This document shows positions 1 through 9,374 of a stretch of 64,000 nucleotides of DNA, one piece after another. How positions within the stretch are numbered: position 1 is the stretch's first letter; every line of letters starts with the position of its first letter. A model generated the notes under the pieces. The model did not search any database. It was not told where the DNA came from and was given only the letters and a program-made list of their open reading frames with translations. Position numbers and translations under genes: made by a program. Source of the DNA: Marinobacterium rhizophilum DSM 18822 (GTDB lineage: Bacteria > Pseudomonadota > Gammaproteobacteria > Pseudomonadales > Balneatricaceae); the NCBI RefSeq assembly GCF_000378045.1, contig NZ_KB899090.1, positions 186,001 through 250,000 on the forward strand. Reading direction: 5' to 3'.

Positions 1-304
1 CTGGGCATGATGAACAGCCAACCGCTTCCTGGCACAGGACAAGGAGGCCGGCATAAACTGTATACCACCGCGGCAGACATAATGGCAGGTACGGTCGCAG
101 ATGAAGGAGCAAGCACCTCAAAGCGCGCTCAATATGCCCAATTGCGACGCTCAGGTCGAGCCCCACTTGCACTAAATAATTTTTTTGTTCTATGACAATG
201 CCTTTCAAGCATCACTATCCAGGCACACCTCGGCGCAGACTTCACCCGGCCACAAGCAGCTAACTTCTGGGCCCTGCGCTATGAGATTAACCACCTGGCG
301 CCCT
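1..304. other. Left-edge region without a recognisable gene
   Basis: No coding region is supported here. The one open frame on the plus strand (7-195) has no recognisable family features and no good ribosome binding site. The region may contain the decayed end of something outside the window, but nothing shows what. Confidence 0.5.
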
Positions 305-338
305 TAAAACGCAGCGGGCCACCCGAAGGTGGCCCGCT
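305..338 (-). terminator. Rho-independent terminator after the small gene at 359-547
   Basis: A perfect 11-bp stem (313-323 with 328-338) closes on a CGAA loop, which reads TTCG on the minus strand. On the minus strand it is followed after two bases by a run of four T. It lies 20 bp past the stop of the small minus-strand gene. Confidence 0.8.
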
Positions 339-358
339 CTCAACTGCGCAAAAACATT

Positions 359-547
359 TTAGTGAAGCGCTTCGTACTTTCTCTGAATCGCTGCAAGTTT
401 AGGTTGAATATCCAATGGTGCATAACGTATAGCCTGATCAAACAGCGCCTTGTTCTCTTCAGACAGACGTTCCTCCTCGGTCATCACAGACAGCTTCTGC
501 ATGGCTTCAACGAATTTAGGATGGGTTTTAAGCTTGGTTTCCATCAT
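359..547 (-). CDS. Small hypothetical protein, 62 aa
   Basis: The start is set by a GGGAG ribosome binding site five bases before the ATG at 547; the frame stays open upstream to 631, but that stretch has no better start. The protein (MMETKLKTHPKFVEAMQKL...) is small, charged, probably helical and cytosolic, without Cys pairs, signal peptide or membrane segment. I do not recognise a family. The phrase EERLSEENKALFDQAIRYAP suggests an amphipathic helix bundle. A clear terminator follows directly, so it is probably a short monocistronic unit. Confidence 0.6.
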   Translation of the reverse strand: MMETKLKTHPKFVEAMQKLSVMTEEERLSEENKALFDQAIRYAPLDIQPKLAAIQRKYEALH

Positions 548-678
548 AGTGACTCCCATTCTAGGCAGCTTTTCTGGCCCGCGTTTTTTTATTGTGCCGC
601 AGGTGCACAAAACTTCAAAGCAATAATTCACCCTCCGTGCAACGCCCGCCGCGCACGTAACGCCGGCGACTGCAGTGT

Positions 679-924
679 TCAGTTACAGGGCGGCGACCCC
701 AGGATCATCAGCACGGCCTGTGAATGCTCAGCCGCTTCGCGCCCGAGATCGGTCAGATAGCCACCGTCTACCTGTGTAATGAGACCTTTTTCAAACAGCC
801 GGCCGGTGGCAGAGATCACCGCCTCTTCAGCATCATGATGAACCTTGATGCCCTCCAGGGTGGTTGTCAGATTGAAACGATTCAGCATGTTCAGCTCTTC
901 AATCATTTCAGGCGTATATGGCAT
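679..924 (-). CDS. TIGR02647-family small protein, putative DNA-binding
   Basis: This 81-aa protein has the hallmark pattern of the TIGR02647 family known from Pseudomonas and relatives: a helical N-terminus, the segment GIKVHHDAEEAVISA, then LFEKGLITQVDGGYLTDLG and a hydrophobic tail ending in a short ILG motif. The LITQVDGGYLTDLGREAAEH part resembles the wing of a winged-helix domain, which is why the family is described as a DNA-binding candidate. Its role is not known. I chose ATG 924 over an in-frame TTG at 930 because GAGAG is spaced six bases from the ATG. Confidence 0.8.
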   Translation of the reverse strand: MPYTPEMIEELNMLNRFNLTTTLEGIKVHHDAEEAVISATGRLFEKGLITQVDGGYLTDLGREAAEHSQAVLMILGSPPCN

Positions 925-1226
925 AGGCAACTCTCACGTTAGGATTATTATTTGAGGTTAGGTTTGCGCTCAGCATAGAACGGTTTACCTTGCCCCGTAC
1001 AGCACATGATCGCCGGGCGCCTGCACGGCACTTTACTCGTGACTGAAACCGCAAGCGGCTGGCTACTGTAACGTCAAAACCGATCGCCGGACACGAACAG
1101 GCATGCCCTTGCCAAGAAACTAGATGACTTTTGCGTCAGTGGCAACCACTACCCGGCGGCTTTAAGCCACAACGGGACAAAGGCATTAACGGTTTGCCGC
1201 ACTGGCGCTATACTGGGGCTCGATAA
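925..1226. other. Intergenic region between divergent genes
   Basis: About 300 bp between the TIGR02647 gene and the LysR regulator, which are transcribed away from each other, so both promoters should lie here. I see no convincing -35/-10 pair, palindromic operator or RNA gene. Confidence 0.4.
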
Positions 1227-2174
1227 ATGCGTCCAAGGCGCGACCTGACAGGGAGAGATGCCATCCGCCGCCTGCCACCACTTAACGCCCTGCGAAGCTT
1301 TGAAGCCGCAGCACGACACGGCAGCTTTAACAAAGCGGCCGATGAACTCTATGTCACCCCTTCTGCTGTGAGTCACCAGGTCAAAACACTGGAAGACTTT
1401 CTTGAAGTCAGGCTGTTCCTGCGCGAAAAACGCCGGGTCAGCCTTACCAGTGCCGGCGAGCGGTACCTGGCCTCAGTGCAGCTTGCGCTGGATGAGATCG
1501 ATAGCGCCACAAGACGCCTGATGGCCTCACCAAACTCGGTTGCCGTCACCATCAGCGTAGCGCCGGCGTTCCTGACCCGCTGGCTGGTACCCCGTATCGG
1601 CCAGTTTCAAACCGAATACCCCGATGTCGAGCTGCGCCTGAGTGCAGCGTATGGCCCCATCGATTTCGATCATTCCGATACCGACATGGCCGTCAACTTC
1701 GGCCGCGGCGCCTGGCGCGATGTCGAAAGCACCCACCTGCTGAATGCCCGGCTGGTGCCCGTCTGCAGCCCCGCGCTTATGGCCGGTGACAAACCGCTCA
1801 ACACGCCCGCAGACCTGAAACGCCATACTCTGATCAGGGTCGCCGACAGGCCGGACGAATGGCCGCGCATTCTGCGCCAGGCCGGTGTCAGCAGCACGGA
1901 CATCGGCCGCGTCATGACCTTCTCGAGTACTTCGCTGGCAATGTCGGCGGCAATGGAAGGCGTAGGCATCGCACTGGGCGACGAAAAGCTGGTAGAGAGA
2001 GAGGTGCGCTACGGCCAGCTGGTCAAACCTTTCGACCTGGTGCTGGACAGCGGCAATGCGTTTTATCTGGTGCATCCCAAGGGCCGACCGTTAAGCTACG
2101 GCATGAAAGCATTCCACGACTGGGTTCTCGAGGCGATCACCCACGATGCACCCGTATCAGGCATCCACACCTGA
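1227..2174 (+). CDS. LysR-family transcriptional regulator, GcvA type
   Basis: A 315-aa LysR-type regulator. The N-terminal winged helix-turn-helix (about residues 15-75) begins with RLPPLNALRSFEAAARHGSF, the opening typical of the GcvA/AmpR subgroup, followed by the recognition stretch TPSAVSHQVKTLEDFL. The remaining ~230 residues are the periplasmic-binding-protein-like effector domain. The start at 1227 has GGGG eight bases upstream. A stronger AGGGAGAG at about 1251 serves no in-frame ATG, so the first ~10 residues are uncertain. No target gene is adjacent, since the gene downstream is convergent, so the regulon cannot be read from context. Confidence 0.85.
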   Translation: MRPRRDLTGRDAIRRLPPLNALRSFEAAARHGSFNKAADELYVTPSAVSHQVKTLEDFLEVRLFLREKRRVSLTSAGERYLASVQLALDEIDSATRRLMASPNSVAVTISVAPAFLTRWLVPRIGQFQTEYPDVELRLSAAYGPIDFDHSDTDMAVNFGRGAWRDVESTHLLNARLVPVCSPALMAGDKPLNTPADLKRHTLIRVADRPDEWPRILRQAGVSSTDIGRVMTFSSTSLAMSAAMEGVGIALGDEKLVEREVRYGQLVKPFDLVLDSGNAFYLVHPKGRPLSYGMKAFHDWVLEAITHDAPVSGIHT

Positions 2175-2203
2175 GTCCGGACGAGCCTGCGCCACTTGCG
2201 CTG

Positions 2204-2707
2204 CTAGAGCACCGACGCATCCGGCTCTGGCAGCGGTACCAGACGACTCGGCGCCCGCTCCCGGGCCGATTCCAGAATCAGTTCACCGGCCTGCAGATAG
2301 ACACGTTCAGCGCCGCGCAGTACGCGCAACAAGGCTTCTTCCTGGGACATGATGGCGGGAAAGCAGAGTTTGCGTGTCGTTGCGAGGCGCTTTACCCGCA
2401 ATCCACCGTTTTCCAGCCGATAAGCAGCCGTAAAGCGGTTGCAGCCGGCCGAGCCGAAAACCTGCCCCTGATCATCGAACTGAACGGTTGAGTTTATCGA
2501 TGCGGGCACCGGCTGATCAGCCACCCGTGTAACCTGCCAGCGAGTGCCGGCAAGGCTCGTCACTGCCACAACGGAATTTCCGGGTACCCCGGCGTCCCTT
2601 GCAGAACCCGCGCCTGAGTGCTGCACCCCGGAACATCCCGTCAGTAACAGCCCCGCAGCGAGCACCGCACATTGCGCTCGAAGAGCGTTTGCGAAATTCC
2701 ATTTCAT
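2204..2707 (-). CDS. META-domain (HslJ-like) lipoprotein
   Basis: A 167-aa predicted lipoprotein. The signal peptide ends in the lipobox LLTGC, with the lipidated Cys at residue 25. A META domain (DUF306) spans roughly residues 52-160: LAGTRWQVTRVADQPV, then QVFGSAGCNRFTAAYRLENGGL, as in HslJ and other small outer-membrane or periplasmic META proteins. HslJ is linked to heat shock and novobiocin resistance in E. coli, but a specific role here is not shown. The gene is convergent with the LysR regulator, with a 29-bp gap. Confidence 0.85.
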   Translation of the reverse strand: MKWNFANALRAQCAVLAAGLLLTGCSGVQHSGAGSARDAGVPGNSVVAVTSLAGTRWQVTRVADQPVPASINSTVQFDDQGQVFGSAGCNRFTAAYRLENGGLRVKRLATTRKLCFPAIMSQEEALLRVLRGAERVYLQAGELILESARERAPSRLVPLPEPDASVL

Positions 2708-2821
2708 TTTTAAAATTCCCTTTACTACAGCCTGCCAATGAAGAATAGCAGGCGCACTTCAAAGGGCGCGCCCGGCTATGGCATCCCTGCCGATTTACAG
2801 CACAAGGCGCGTCAGCGCGCC

Positions 2822-4015
2822 TTAAATGTCGATAACGTCGAAGTCGACCTGAGGATCCACATCCGCAGCGTAGTCCACACCGGCCACGCCGAACCCGAAC
2901 AGTTTCAGGAACTCGGCCTTGTAGGCAGCGTAATCCGTCAGCTCGAACAGGTTTTCAGTGGTAACACGCGGCCAGAGCGCACGGCATTCGCTCTGGATAT
3001 CGTCGCGCAATTCCCAGTCATCCAGACGGAAGCGATTACCCTCATCCATCTTGGCGGTGTCACCGCAAAGGCCGGTGGAGAAGAGCCGATGCACCTGCTC
3101 CATGCAACCCTCATGGACACCATGTTCCTTCATGATACGGAACACCATGGAGAGATACAGCGGCATAACCGGAATCGCAGAGCTGGCCTGGGTAACAACG
3201 GATTTCAGCACGGCAACATTGGCCTGACCACCCTTTGCCGCCAGCAAACCGTTGAGCGCTGTCGCCGCGCGGTCGAGGTCCTGTTTGGCCTTGCCCAGGG
3301 CGCCATCCCAGTAAATGGGCCAGGTGATATCGGTACCGATATAGCTGTACGCCACGGACTTGCAGCCATCGGCCAGCACACCGGCATCATTCAGTGCATG
3401 CAGCCAGAGCTCCCAGTCCTCACCGCCCATTACAGTCACGGTATTCGCAACTTCTTCTTCAGTCGCCGGCTCAACTTCCGCTTCGATAATGCAGTCGCGG
3501 TTGGTATCGATGGCCGTCGAACGGTAGATCTCGCCAATAGGCTTGAGTACCGAGCGCACCACTTCACCGGTATCCGGCATTTTGCGCACCGGCGAGGCCA
3601 GGGAGTAGACGACCAGGTCAATCTGCCCCAGATCCTGCTGAATCAGCTCAATAACTTTCTGCTTGGCTTCGTGGGAGAACGCATCTCCGTTCAGGCTCTT
3701 GGCGTAGAGCCCGGCTTCATGTGCCTGCTGCTCGAAAGCGGCGGAGTTATACCAGCCCGCCGTACCGGTCTTGCGCTCGGTTGCCGGCTTCTCGAAAAAA
3801 ACGCCAATTGTGGCAGCGCCTGAACCAAAGGCAGCCGCGATGCGGGACGACAGGCCGTACCCGCTGGACGCGCCGATCACCAGCACGCGCTTTGGACCGT
3901 TCTCAAGAGGACCCTGCTGGCGGGTATACTCGATCTGCTCGCGCACGTTCTGGGCACACCCAGTGGGATGGGTGGTGGTACAGATAAAGCCGCGGATTTT
4001 CGGTTGGATGATCAT
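2822..4015 (-). CDS. fabV: Enoyl-[ACP] reductase FabV
   Basis: FabV is the NADH-dependent trans-2-enoyl-ACP/CoA reductase that completes each round of fatty-acid elongation. It is the triclosan-tolerant alternative to FabI in Vibrio, Pseudomonas and relatives. The product from ATG 4015 ([20 protein letters not shown]) is 397 aa, the usual FabV length. The nucleotide-binding turn [13 protein letters not shown] lies at about 48-60. The catalytic motif Tyr-X8-Lys is exactly Y235...K244 ([10 protein letters not shown]), with the longer spacing that separates FabV from the Y-X6-K of FabI. It stands alone, upstream of a META lipoprotein on the same strand. Confidence 0.96.
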   Translation of the reverse strand: MIIQPKIRGFICTTTHPTGCAQNVREQIEYTRQQGPLENGPKRVLVIGASSGYGLSSRIAAAFGSGAATIGVFFEKPATERKTGTAGWYNSAAFEQQAHEAGLYAKSLNGDAFSHEAKQKVIELIQQDLGQIDLVVYSLASPVRKMPDTGEVVRSVLKPIGEIYRSTAIDTNRDCIIEAEVEPATEEEVANTVTVMGGEDWELWLHALNDAGVLADGCKSVAYSYIGTDITWPIYWDGALGKAKQDLDRAATALNGLLAAKGGQANVAVLKSVVTQASSAIPVMPLYLSMVFRIMKEHGVHEGCMEQVHRLFSTGLCGDTAKMDEGNRFRLDDWELRDDIQSECRALWPRVTTENLFELTDYAAYKAEFLKLFGFGVAGVDYAADVDPQVDFDVIDI

Positions 4016-4185
4016 GCTTTTTTCAGTCTCAGGCCATTCAATTCGATGCACAAAGTGTGCGGCAACGATACCCGAAACTCCAGCCTGATAACAGCCCGAC
4101 GCCCGGCCGGCCCAAACCTGCTCGCCAATACGGCACTTTGCAGCGCCAAACACTCACCGCAGTAAACGCAACCTGGCTCGCCGAT

Positions 4186-4971
4186 TTATGTCAGCGCCGC
4201 CACCAGCACCTGTTCCGGCGCAAAACTCAGTACCACAGCATCCCCCGGTAGCAGACCCCTTGCCTGAGCGCGCGACACCAGGGCGCACGCCTCGTCACCA
4301 CCGCTGAGGCGCACCTGCAGCTCAATACTCTGACCGCACTCTTCTATACCCGCCAACTGGCCTTCAAGCCGGTTTAGCAGCGGGCGCGATGATGACGCAG
4401 CGCCCGTCACCAGCTGCATGGCGGGTGCCTTGAGCAATAACAGCACATCCTTGCCCGGCGACAGCCCCAGACGCTCGCGACTGCGCCTTGTAATACTTGC
4501 ACACAGGGAGGTGCCGTCGGCCAGCCGCGCGAAGACACGCTCGTCAGCACCCGCTGTATCTATACGCTCCACCACACCGAAAAACTGGTTGCGGGCGCTG
4601 GTTTGCAGCGACATACGCGCCACGACGCCCAGCAAGCTGTGCAGCGGAATGCTGTCGTCATCCAGCGCGGCCAGCGCCTGCTCCTGAACCCGTTCCAGCA
4701 GTTCATACAGCTGCACCAGGCGCAAACCCCGATGGGTCAGCGCAGCGCCACCGCCGCCACGTCCTCCCACGGCGGACTCCACCAGCGCGTCAGGGCTGCG
4801 CTGGTTCATCTCATTCACAGCATCCCAGGCAGCCTTGTAACTGAGCCCCGCCAGCCGGGCGCCCTGGCGAATAGAGCCCGTGGCCTCAATCTGGCGCAGC
4901 AGGGCGATGCGCTTGGGATTGGCCAGCAGCTTGCTATCCTGCAGCAGGGTCAGTACGACATCGAGTTCCAT
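4186..4971 (-). CDS. modE: Molybdate-responsive transcriptional regulator ModE
   Basis: ModE senses cytoplasmic molybdate and represses the molybdate transporter genes. The 261-aa product has the N-terminal winged helix-turn-helix (about 1-110: NPKRIALLRQIEATGSIRQGARLAGLSYKAAWDAV, then a Gly-rich turn GGRGGGGAALT) and two tandem TOBE/Mop-type molybdate-binding modules (about 120-190 and 195-261; SARNQFFGVVERI and a second copy before LSFAPEQVLVAAL). The start is ATG 4971, with GGAG just upstream; an in-frame TTG at 4989 is less likely. The gene is divergent from modABC, with the operator between them, so ModE should control both directions. Confidence 0.94.
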   Translation of the reverse strand: MELDVVLTLLQDSKLLANPKRIALLRQIEATGSIRQGARLAGLSYKAAWDAVNEMNQRSPDALVESAVGGRGGGGAALTHRGLRLVQLYELLERVQEQALAALDDDSIPLHSLLGVVARMSLQTSARNQFFGVVERIDTAGADERVFARLADGTSLCASITRRSRERLGLSPGKDVLLLLKAPAMQLVTGAASSSRPLLNRLEGQLAGIEECGQSIELQVRLSGGDEACALVSRAQARGLLPGDAVVLSFAPEQVLVAALT

Positions 4972-5093
4972 GCATCTCCGCTTGCGCAAGAATATATACC
5001 GGGAGTAGAGCCCATCGCTGCCAAAACCTCAAGACGAGGCCTCAAGCCAGCCCGCACTGGCAAAACCAGCGACAGTGCACTCTGCTTGCGCAG

Positions 5094-5117
5094 CGCTATA
5101 TACCTTGGTATATATCG
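5094..5117. promoter_or_regulatory. ModE operator palindrome
   Basis: Half-sites cgctatata (5094-5102) and tatatatcg (5109-5117) are separated by six bases. This matches the known E. coli ModE consensus of CGCTATATA and TATATAACG halves with a 6-7 base spacer. It lies 44 bp upstream of the modA start and about 120 bp upstream of modE, in the shared promoter region. A weaker TATATA-containing stretch sits beside the modE start at about 4990-4998. Confidence 0.85.
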
Positions 5118-5160
5118 AACACCTGCACTCACCCCTGAACCCTAATCCGGACAGTGCCCC

Positions 5161-5925
5161 ATGCCCCTGAAGCCCTTCGCGCTGCTGCTCACACTGCTGC
5201 TCACTCTGCCATCCGGCCTTGCGCGCAGCGCAGAGTCTCTCACTGTCTATGCGGCAGCTTCGCTGACCAATGCGCTCAACGAGGTGCTTGAGGCCTTTAG
5301 CCAGACCCACTCGACGGCCGTCATCGCCAACTATGCGGCGTCCTCGACCCTGGCCCGCCAGATCGCGCAGGGCGCACCGGCAGACATTTATGTCTCGGCC
5401 AACCTGCAATGGATGGATTACCTCGCCGAGGCCGGCCTGCTGGCCGACGACAGCCGCCGCACGCTGCTTGGCAACCAGCTGGTGCTGGTCACGGCCAGCA
5501 ACAGTTCAATGGCGACGGTCAATCTTGATCAGCACTGGGACCTGGTCGCCAGCCTGGGTGACAGCCGCCTGGCTGTAGGGGACCCCGACCACGTCCCCGC
5601 CGGGCGCTATGCCAAACAGGCATTGCAGTGGCTGAACCTCTGGAGTGTCGCCGAACCCCTTCTGGCCCGTGCCAACAATGTACGCGGTGCCCTGGCACTG
5701 GTGGAACGCGGCGAGGCCCCGCTGGGTATCGTCTATCGAAGTGATGCCACCAGCGCCAGGGTCCGGGTTGTCGCAACATTTGCGGCCCAGAGCCACAGCC
5801 CGATCGAATACCCCGCCGCCATCGTGCGCAATGCAGACAGCCCGCAGGTCCGCGCGCTACTGACGTTTCTGGGTACGTCCGAGGCCGCTGACATCTTTCG
5901 CCGTTACGGCTTTGAGGTACGCTAG
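5161..5925 (+). CDS. modA: Periplasmic molybdate-binding protein ModA
   Basis: The substrate-binding protein of the ModABC importer. The 254-aa precursor has a Sec signal peptide (about 1-24: LLLTLLLTLPSGLARSAES). The mature N-terminus LTVYAAASLTNALNEV and the ANYAASSTLARQIAQGAPADIYVSA region are diagnostic for ModA and carry the oxyanion-binding Ser residues. A second binding segment is VGDPDHVPAGRYAKQAL, and APLGIVYRSDA lies near the C-terminal lobe. It is the first gene of modABC, and the modB start directly abuts its stop codon. Confidence 0.95.
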   Translation: MPLKPFALLLTLLLTLPSGLARSAESLTVYAAASLTNALNEVLEAFSQTHSTAVIANYAASSTLARQIAQGAPADIYVSANLQWMDYLAEAGLLADDSRRTLLGNQLVLVTASNSSMATVNLDQHWDLVASLGDSRLAVGDPDHVPAGRYAKQALQWLNLWSVAEPLLARANNVRGALALVERGEAPLGIVYRSDATSARVRVVATFAAQSHSPIEYPAAIVRNADSPQVRALLTFLGTSEAADIFRRYGFEVR

Positions 5926-6618
5926 GTGCTCAGCGACTATGAATGGCAGGCACTGCTACTGAGCCTCAAAATATCCAGCGTCGCGGTACTCTGGAGCCTG
6001 CCACTGGGCATTCTGCTGGCATGGATTCTGGCCCGTGGGCGCTTTCCCGGCAAGGCACTGCTGGATAGCCTTATCCATCTGCCACTGGTCCTGCCGCCGG
6101 TCGTGGTCGGCTACCTGCTGCTGATCGGCATGGGCCGGCAGGGCCTGCTGGGTGGCTGGCTATATGAAAGCTTCGGCCTGAGCTTCAGCTTCAGCTGGCG
6201 CGGTGCCGCGCTGGCAGCCGCCGTGGTGGCCTTTCCACTGATGGTGCGCGCCATTCGCCTGTCACTTGAGGCAGTCGATCGCCGCCTTGAAGACGCGGCA
6301 CGTACGCTGGGCGCCGGGCGCCTGCGCGTCTTTGCCACCATCACCCTGCCGCTGACGCTGCCCGGCATTCTGGCAGGCACCGTACTGGCTTTCGCCCGCT
6401 GCCTGGGCGAGTTCGGCGCCACCATCACCTTTGTTTCCAATATCCCGGGGGAAACTCGCACACTGCCCCTGGCCATGTTCAGCTTTATCGAGACCCCGGG
6501 CGCCGAGGCGCAGGCCGCGCGCCTGTGCATTATCGCCATTGTGATTGCGTTGGCGGCACTGCTATTTTCCGAATGGCTGGCCCGCCTGACCCGCCGCCGG
6601 CTGGAGGGCGCATGCTGA
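5926..6618 (+). CDS. modB: Molybdate ABC transporter permease ModB
   Basis: The inner-membrane permease of the molybdate importer, 230 aa, with about five or six hydrophobic segments. The cytoplasmic coupling loop has the ABC-permease EAA motif (LEDAARTLGAGRLRVFATITLPLTLPGILAG, residues about 123-153), the contact site for ModC. Translation starts at a GTG that follows the modA stop (TAG) with no gap, and the 3' end overlaps modC, so the three genes are translationally coupled. Confidence 0.95.
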   Translation: MLSDYEWQALLLSLKISSVAVLWSLPLGILLAWILARGRFPGKALLDSLIHLPLVLPPVVVGYLLLIGMGRQGLLGGWLYESFGLSFSFSWRGAALAAAVVAFPLMVRAIRLSLEAVDRRLEDAARTLGAGRLRVFATITLPLTLPGILAGTVLAFARCLGEFGATITFVSNIPGETRTLPLAMFSFIETPGAEAQAARLCIIAIVIALAALLFSEWLARLTRRRLEGAC

Positions 6619-7709
6619 ATATTCGCATCGACAAGCGCCAGGGTGACCTCGACATGCAGCTGGACATCACACTGCCACTGCAGGGCATCAGCGCCATCTT
6701 TGGCCGCTCAGGCGCCGGCAAGACTTCATTGATCAACATGCTCAGCGGACTGAGCCGCCCGGACCAGGGGCACATCGCACTCGGTGAGGAAGTGCTGTTC
6801 GACAGCAGACGACGAATCCACCTGCGCCCCGAGCAGCGCAGGATCGGCTACGTATTCCAGGATGCACGCCTGTTCCCGCACTACAACGTAACAGGCAACC
6901 TGCGTTACGGCAGCCGCCGGCACGACCCGAAACGCTTTGCCGACGTCGTCGAGCTGCTGGGGATAGGCGCGCTGCTGCAGCGGGCACCCGCCACCCTGTC
7001 GGGCGGTGAGCGCCAGCGTGTCGCGATCGGCCGGGCACTGCTGAGCCAGCCGCGCCTGCTGCTCATGGATGAGCCCCTCGCCTCCCTCGACCTTCCTCGA
7101 AAACGCGAGCTGATGCCCTACCTTGAACGCCTGGCAGCGGAAACAAGCCTGCCCATCCTCTACGTCAGCCACAGCCTGGACGAGGTTCTGCGCCTGGCGG
7201 ACCACCTGGTGCTGCTGGACAAGGGGCGTGCGCCCCTGCACGGCCCGCTGGAACACGTCTGGGGATCTGCGCAGATGCGACCCTGGTTTACGGTGGAGGA
7301 ATTGAGCAGTGTTTTGAGCGCCACGGTATCAAGCCAGGAGGTGCGCTGGCAGATGACCCAGCTGTCGCTTGGCGAAGGTTTGCCGCTGTGGGTACGCAGC
7401 ATCGACATGCCGGCCGGACAGAAGGTGCGGCTGCGTATTCGCGCCAACGATATTTCAATTGTGCGCACGCAGCCGCAACAGAGCAGCATCCGCAATATAC
7501 TGCCGGCCCGCATTGAAACACTGCAACCGGACGAAAACGGACACCTGATGGCTGTGCAGCTGCAGATTGGCAACCAGCGCCTGTGGGCACACATTACGCT
7601 TTGGGCCGCGTCGGAGCTTGGACTGGCAGCAGGCCAACAGGTGTTTGCCCAGATAAAAGGAATCAGCCTGAATCAGACAGACTGGGCCGCCCACGATGGA
7701 CGCCCCTGA
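6612..7709 (+). CDS. modC: Molybdate ABC transporter ATP-binding protein ModC
   Basis: The ATPase of ModABC, 365 aa from the ATG at 6612, which overlaps the modB stop by seven bases. Walker A is GRSGAGKTS (31-39), the signature LSGGERQRVAIGRA, and Walker B LLLMDEPLASLD followed by the switch histidine in YVSHSLDEV. The C-terminal ~120 residues form the TOBE/Mop regulatory domain typical of ModC (LRIRANDISIV). Trans-inhibition by molybdate is known for some homologues and is not shown here. A terminator follows about 120 bp downstream. Confidence 0.95.
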   Translation: MLNIRIDKRQGDLDMQLDITLPLQGISAIFGRSGAGKTSLINMLSGLSRPDQGHIALGEEVLFDSRRRIHLRPEQRRIGYVFQDARLFPHYNVTGNLRYGSRRHDPKRFADVVELLGIGALLQRAPATLSGGERQRVAIGRALLSQPRLLLMDEPLASLDLPRKRELMPYLERLAAETSLPILYVSHSLDEVLRLADHLVLLDKGRAPLHGPLEHVWGSAQMRPWFTVEELSSVLSATVSSQEVRWQMTQLSLGEGLPLWVRSIDMPAGQKVRLRIRANDISIVRTQPQQSSIRNILPARIETLQPDENGHLMAVQLQIGNQRLWAHITLWAASELGLAAGQQVFAQIKGISLNQTDWAAHDGRP

Positions 7710-7831
7710 ACACGCCTCGCCCCTGGGCCCCTCATGCAATCGTGGGGAGTGACTGAACGTGCGCAGCCCGAAAGGGGTGAGGCACAGGGATACGCTGACC
7801 CATACGATCCGCGTAATGATCGCCTATGCCC

Positions 7832-7854
7832 GACCCGCTGCTAGCGGGTCTTTT
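7832..7854 (+). terminator. Terminator after modABC, overlapping the gor stop codon
   Basis: An 8-bp stem (gacccgct 7832-7839 with agcgggtc 7843-7850) with a three-base loop and four T after it. The right arm includes the stop codon of the convergent gor gene, so the two units share these bases. Confidence 0.75.
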
Positions 7855-9196
7855 GACGCATGGTGACAAATTCTTCCGCCGCCGTGGGATGAATACCGAT
7901 GGTAGCGTCAAATACAGCCTTGGTGGCGCCAGCCTTCATGGCTATTGCGATACCCTGGATGATTTCGCCTGCATCGCCCCCCACCATGTGTACACCCACC
8001 ACTCGATCGGTGGCAGGATCCACCAGCATCTTCATCAGGGTACGTTCGTCGCTGCCGCTGAGTGTATGCTTGAGTGCGCGAAAGCTTGAGCTGTAGACAT
8101 CGACAGCGCCGTAACGCTCGCGCGCCTGCTCCTCGGTAAGGCCCACCGTGCCGATATTGGGCTGACAGAAAACGGCTGTCGGTATGAGGTCATAATCGAC
8201 TTTTTGCGCCTGGCCATCATACAGATTGCGTACCAGCGTCATGCCTTCGGCCAGGGCCACGGGCGTCAGCTGCACCCGATCCGTCACATCTCCCAGCGCA
8301 TAGACGGACGGCTCGTCAGTCTGAAACTGGTCATTAACGACAATGGCGCCGTTGTCACGCTGACGCACCGCCACGTTCTCCAGTCCCAGGCCCGAAACAT
8401 TAGGCACCCGCCCGGTAGCAAAGAGCACACAATCTGCCGCCAGCACTTCACCACTTTTCAGCTCAACCCTGAGGCTACCATCGGGTGCCTTTTCGATGCG
8501 CTGCACATCGGTATTGAAACGCAGATCCACCTCTTTCTTGCGCATTTCCTCGGCCACGAACTCGCGCACTTCCTGGTCAAAGCCGCGCAAAAACAGCTCG
8601 CCGCGATAGATCTGGTGGGTCTTGGCCCCCAGGCCTGCAAAGATGCCGGCAAACTCGACCGCGATGTAGCCCCCACCCACCACAACCACGCGCTCGGGAA
8701 ACGTCTCAAGATCGAACACTTCGTTGGAGGTCGTAATATGTTCGCGACCCTCGATATCGGGCACGAAGGGCCAGCCACCGGTCGCCACCAATATGCGCTC
8801 TACGCTGTAGTGTTTCTCGCCCACCGCCACGGTGTGAGCGTCGACGATGCGTGCCCGACCCTCAATCAGGGTGCAGCCGGAATTGAGCAGCATATTGCGG
8901 TAAATGCCATTGAGTCGTTCGATTTCCTGGCTCTTGTTATCGCGCAGGGTGGCCCAGCGAAATGTTGGTTTTTCTGCCTGCCAGCCAAACCCCTGCGCCT
9001 CGCAAAAATCATCACCGTAATGGGAGGCATAGACATACAGCTTTTTCGGCACGCACCCCACGTTCACGCAGGTTCCGCCCAGATAACGGTCTTCGGCGAT
9101 CCCTACTCGAACGCCCATGGCCGCGGCCATGCGGCCTGCTCGCACACCGCCGGAACCGGCCCCAATTACAAACAGGTCAAAATCATATTCCGCCAC
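7841..9196 (-). CDS. gor: Glutathione-disulfide reductase
   Basis: An NADPH-dependent flavoprotein that keeps glutathione reduced in the cytoplasm. The 451-aa product has the FAD motif [17 protein letters not shown] (9-25), the redox-active disulfide GGTCVNVGC (Cys43/Cys48), the second dinucleotide fold [21 protein letters not shown] with two Arg residues in the following [12 protein letters not shown], as expected for NADPH rather than NADH, and the C-terminal IHPTAAEE catalytic His-Glu pair. I chose the GTG at 9196 because GGAGG lies five bases before it; an ATG twelve bases earlier overlaps that site. The resulting length matches the ~450 aa of E. coli Gor. The gene is monocistronic. Confidence 0.93.
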   Translation of the reverse strand: MAEYDFDLFVIGAGSGGVRAGRMAAAMGVRVGIAEDRYLGGTCVNVGCVPKKLYVYASHYGDDFCEAQGFGWQAEKPTFRWATLRDNKSQEIERLNGIYRNMLLNSGCTLIEGRARIVDAHTVAVGEKHYSVERILVATGGWPFVPDIEGREHITTSNEVFDLETFPERVVVVGGGYIAVEFAGIFAGLGAKTHQIYRGELFLRGFDQEVREFVAEEMRKKEVDLRFNTDVQRIEKAPDGSLRVELKSGEVLAADCVLFATGRVPNVSGLGLENVAVRQRDNGAIVVNDQFQTDEPSVYALGDVTDRVQLTPVALAEGMTLVRNLYDGQAQKVDYDLIPTAVFCQPNIGTVGLTEEQARERYGAVDVYSSSFRALKHTLSGSDERTLMKMLVDPATDRVVGVHMVGGDAGEIIQGIAIAMKAGATKAVFDATIGIHPTAAEEFVTMRQKTR

Positions 9197-9374
9197 CCTA
9201 GCCTCCATCAATCTGCGCAGTATCTTTGGCAAACTACTCTATAGATTTCAAACTGCTGAGGCCAATAGCCTGCCACTAAACGCAAAATAGCCCTTGGCTA
9301 TATGCGCAGGGATGAGCCCGCCAAACGGGCATGCTACACTGCGTCGCCGCCCGCCATCAGGAGTACACCCAGGC

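Noticed and set aside
7-195. Open frame of 62 codons at the left edge
   Set aside because: No family features, no good ribosome binding site, unusual composition for this genome.
2804-2823. Hairpin aaggcgcg/cgcgcctt at the end of fabV
   Set aside because: Perfect stem but no T run on the minus strand; not strong enough to call a terminator.
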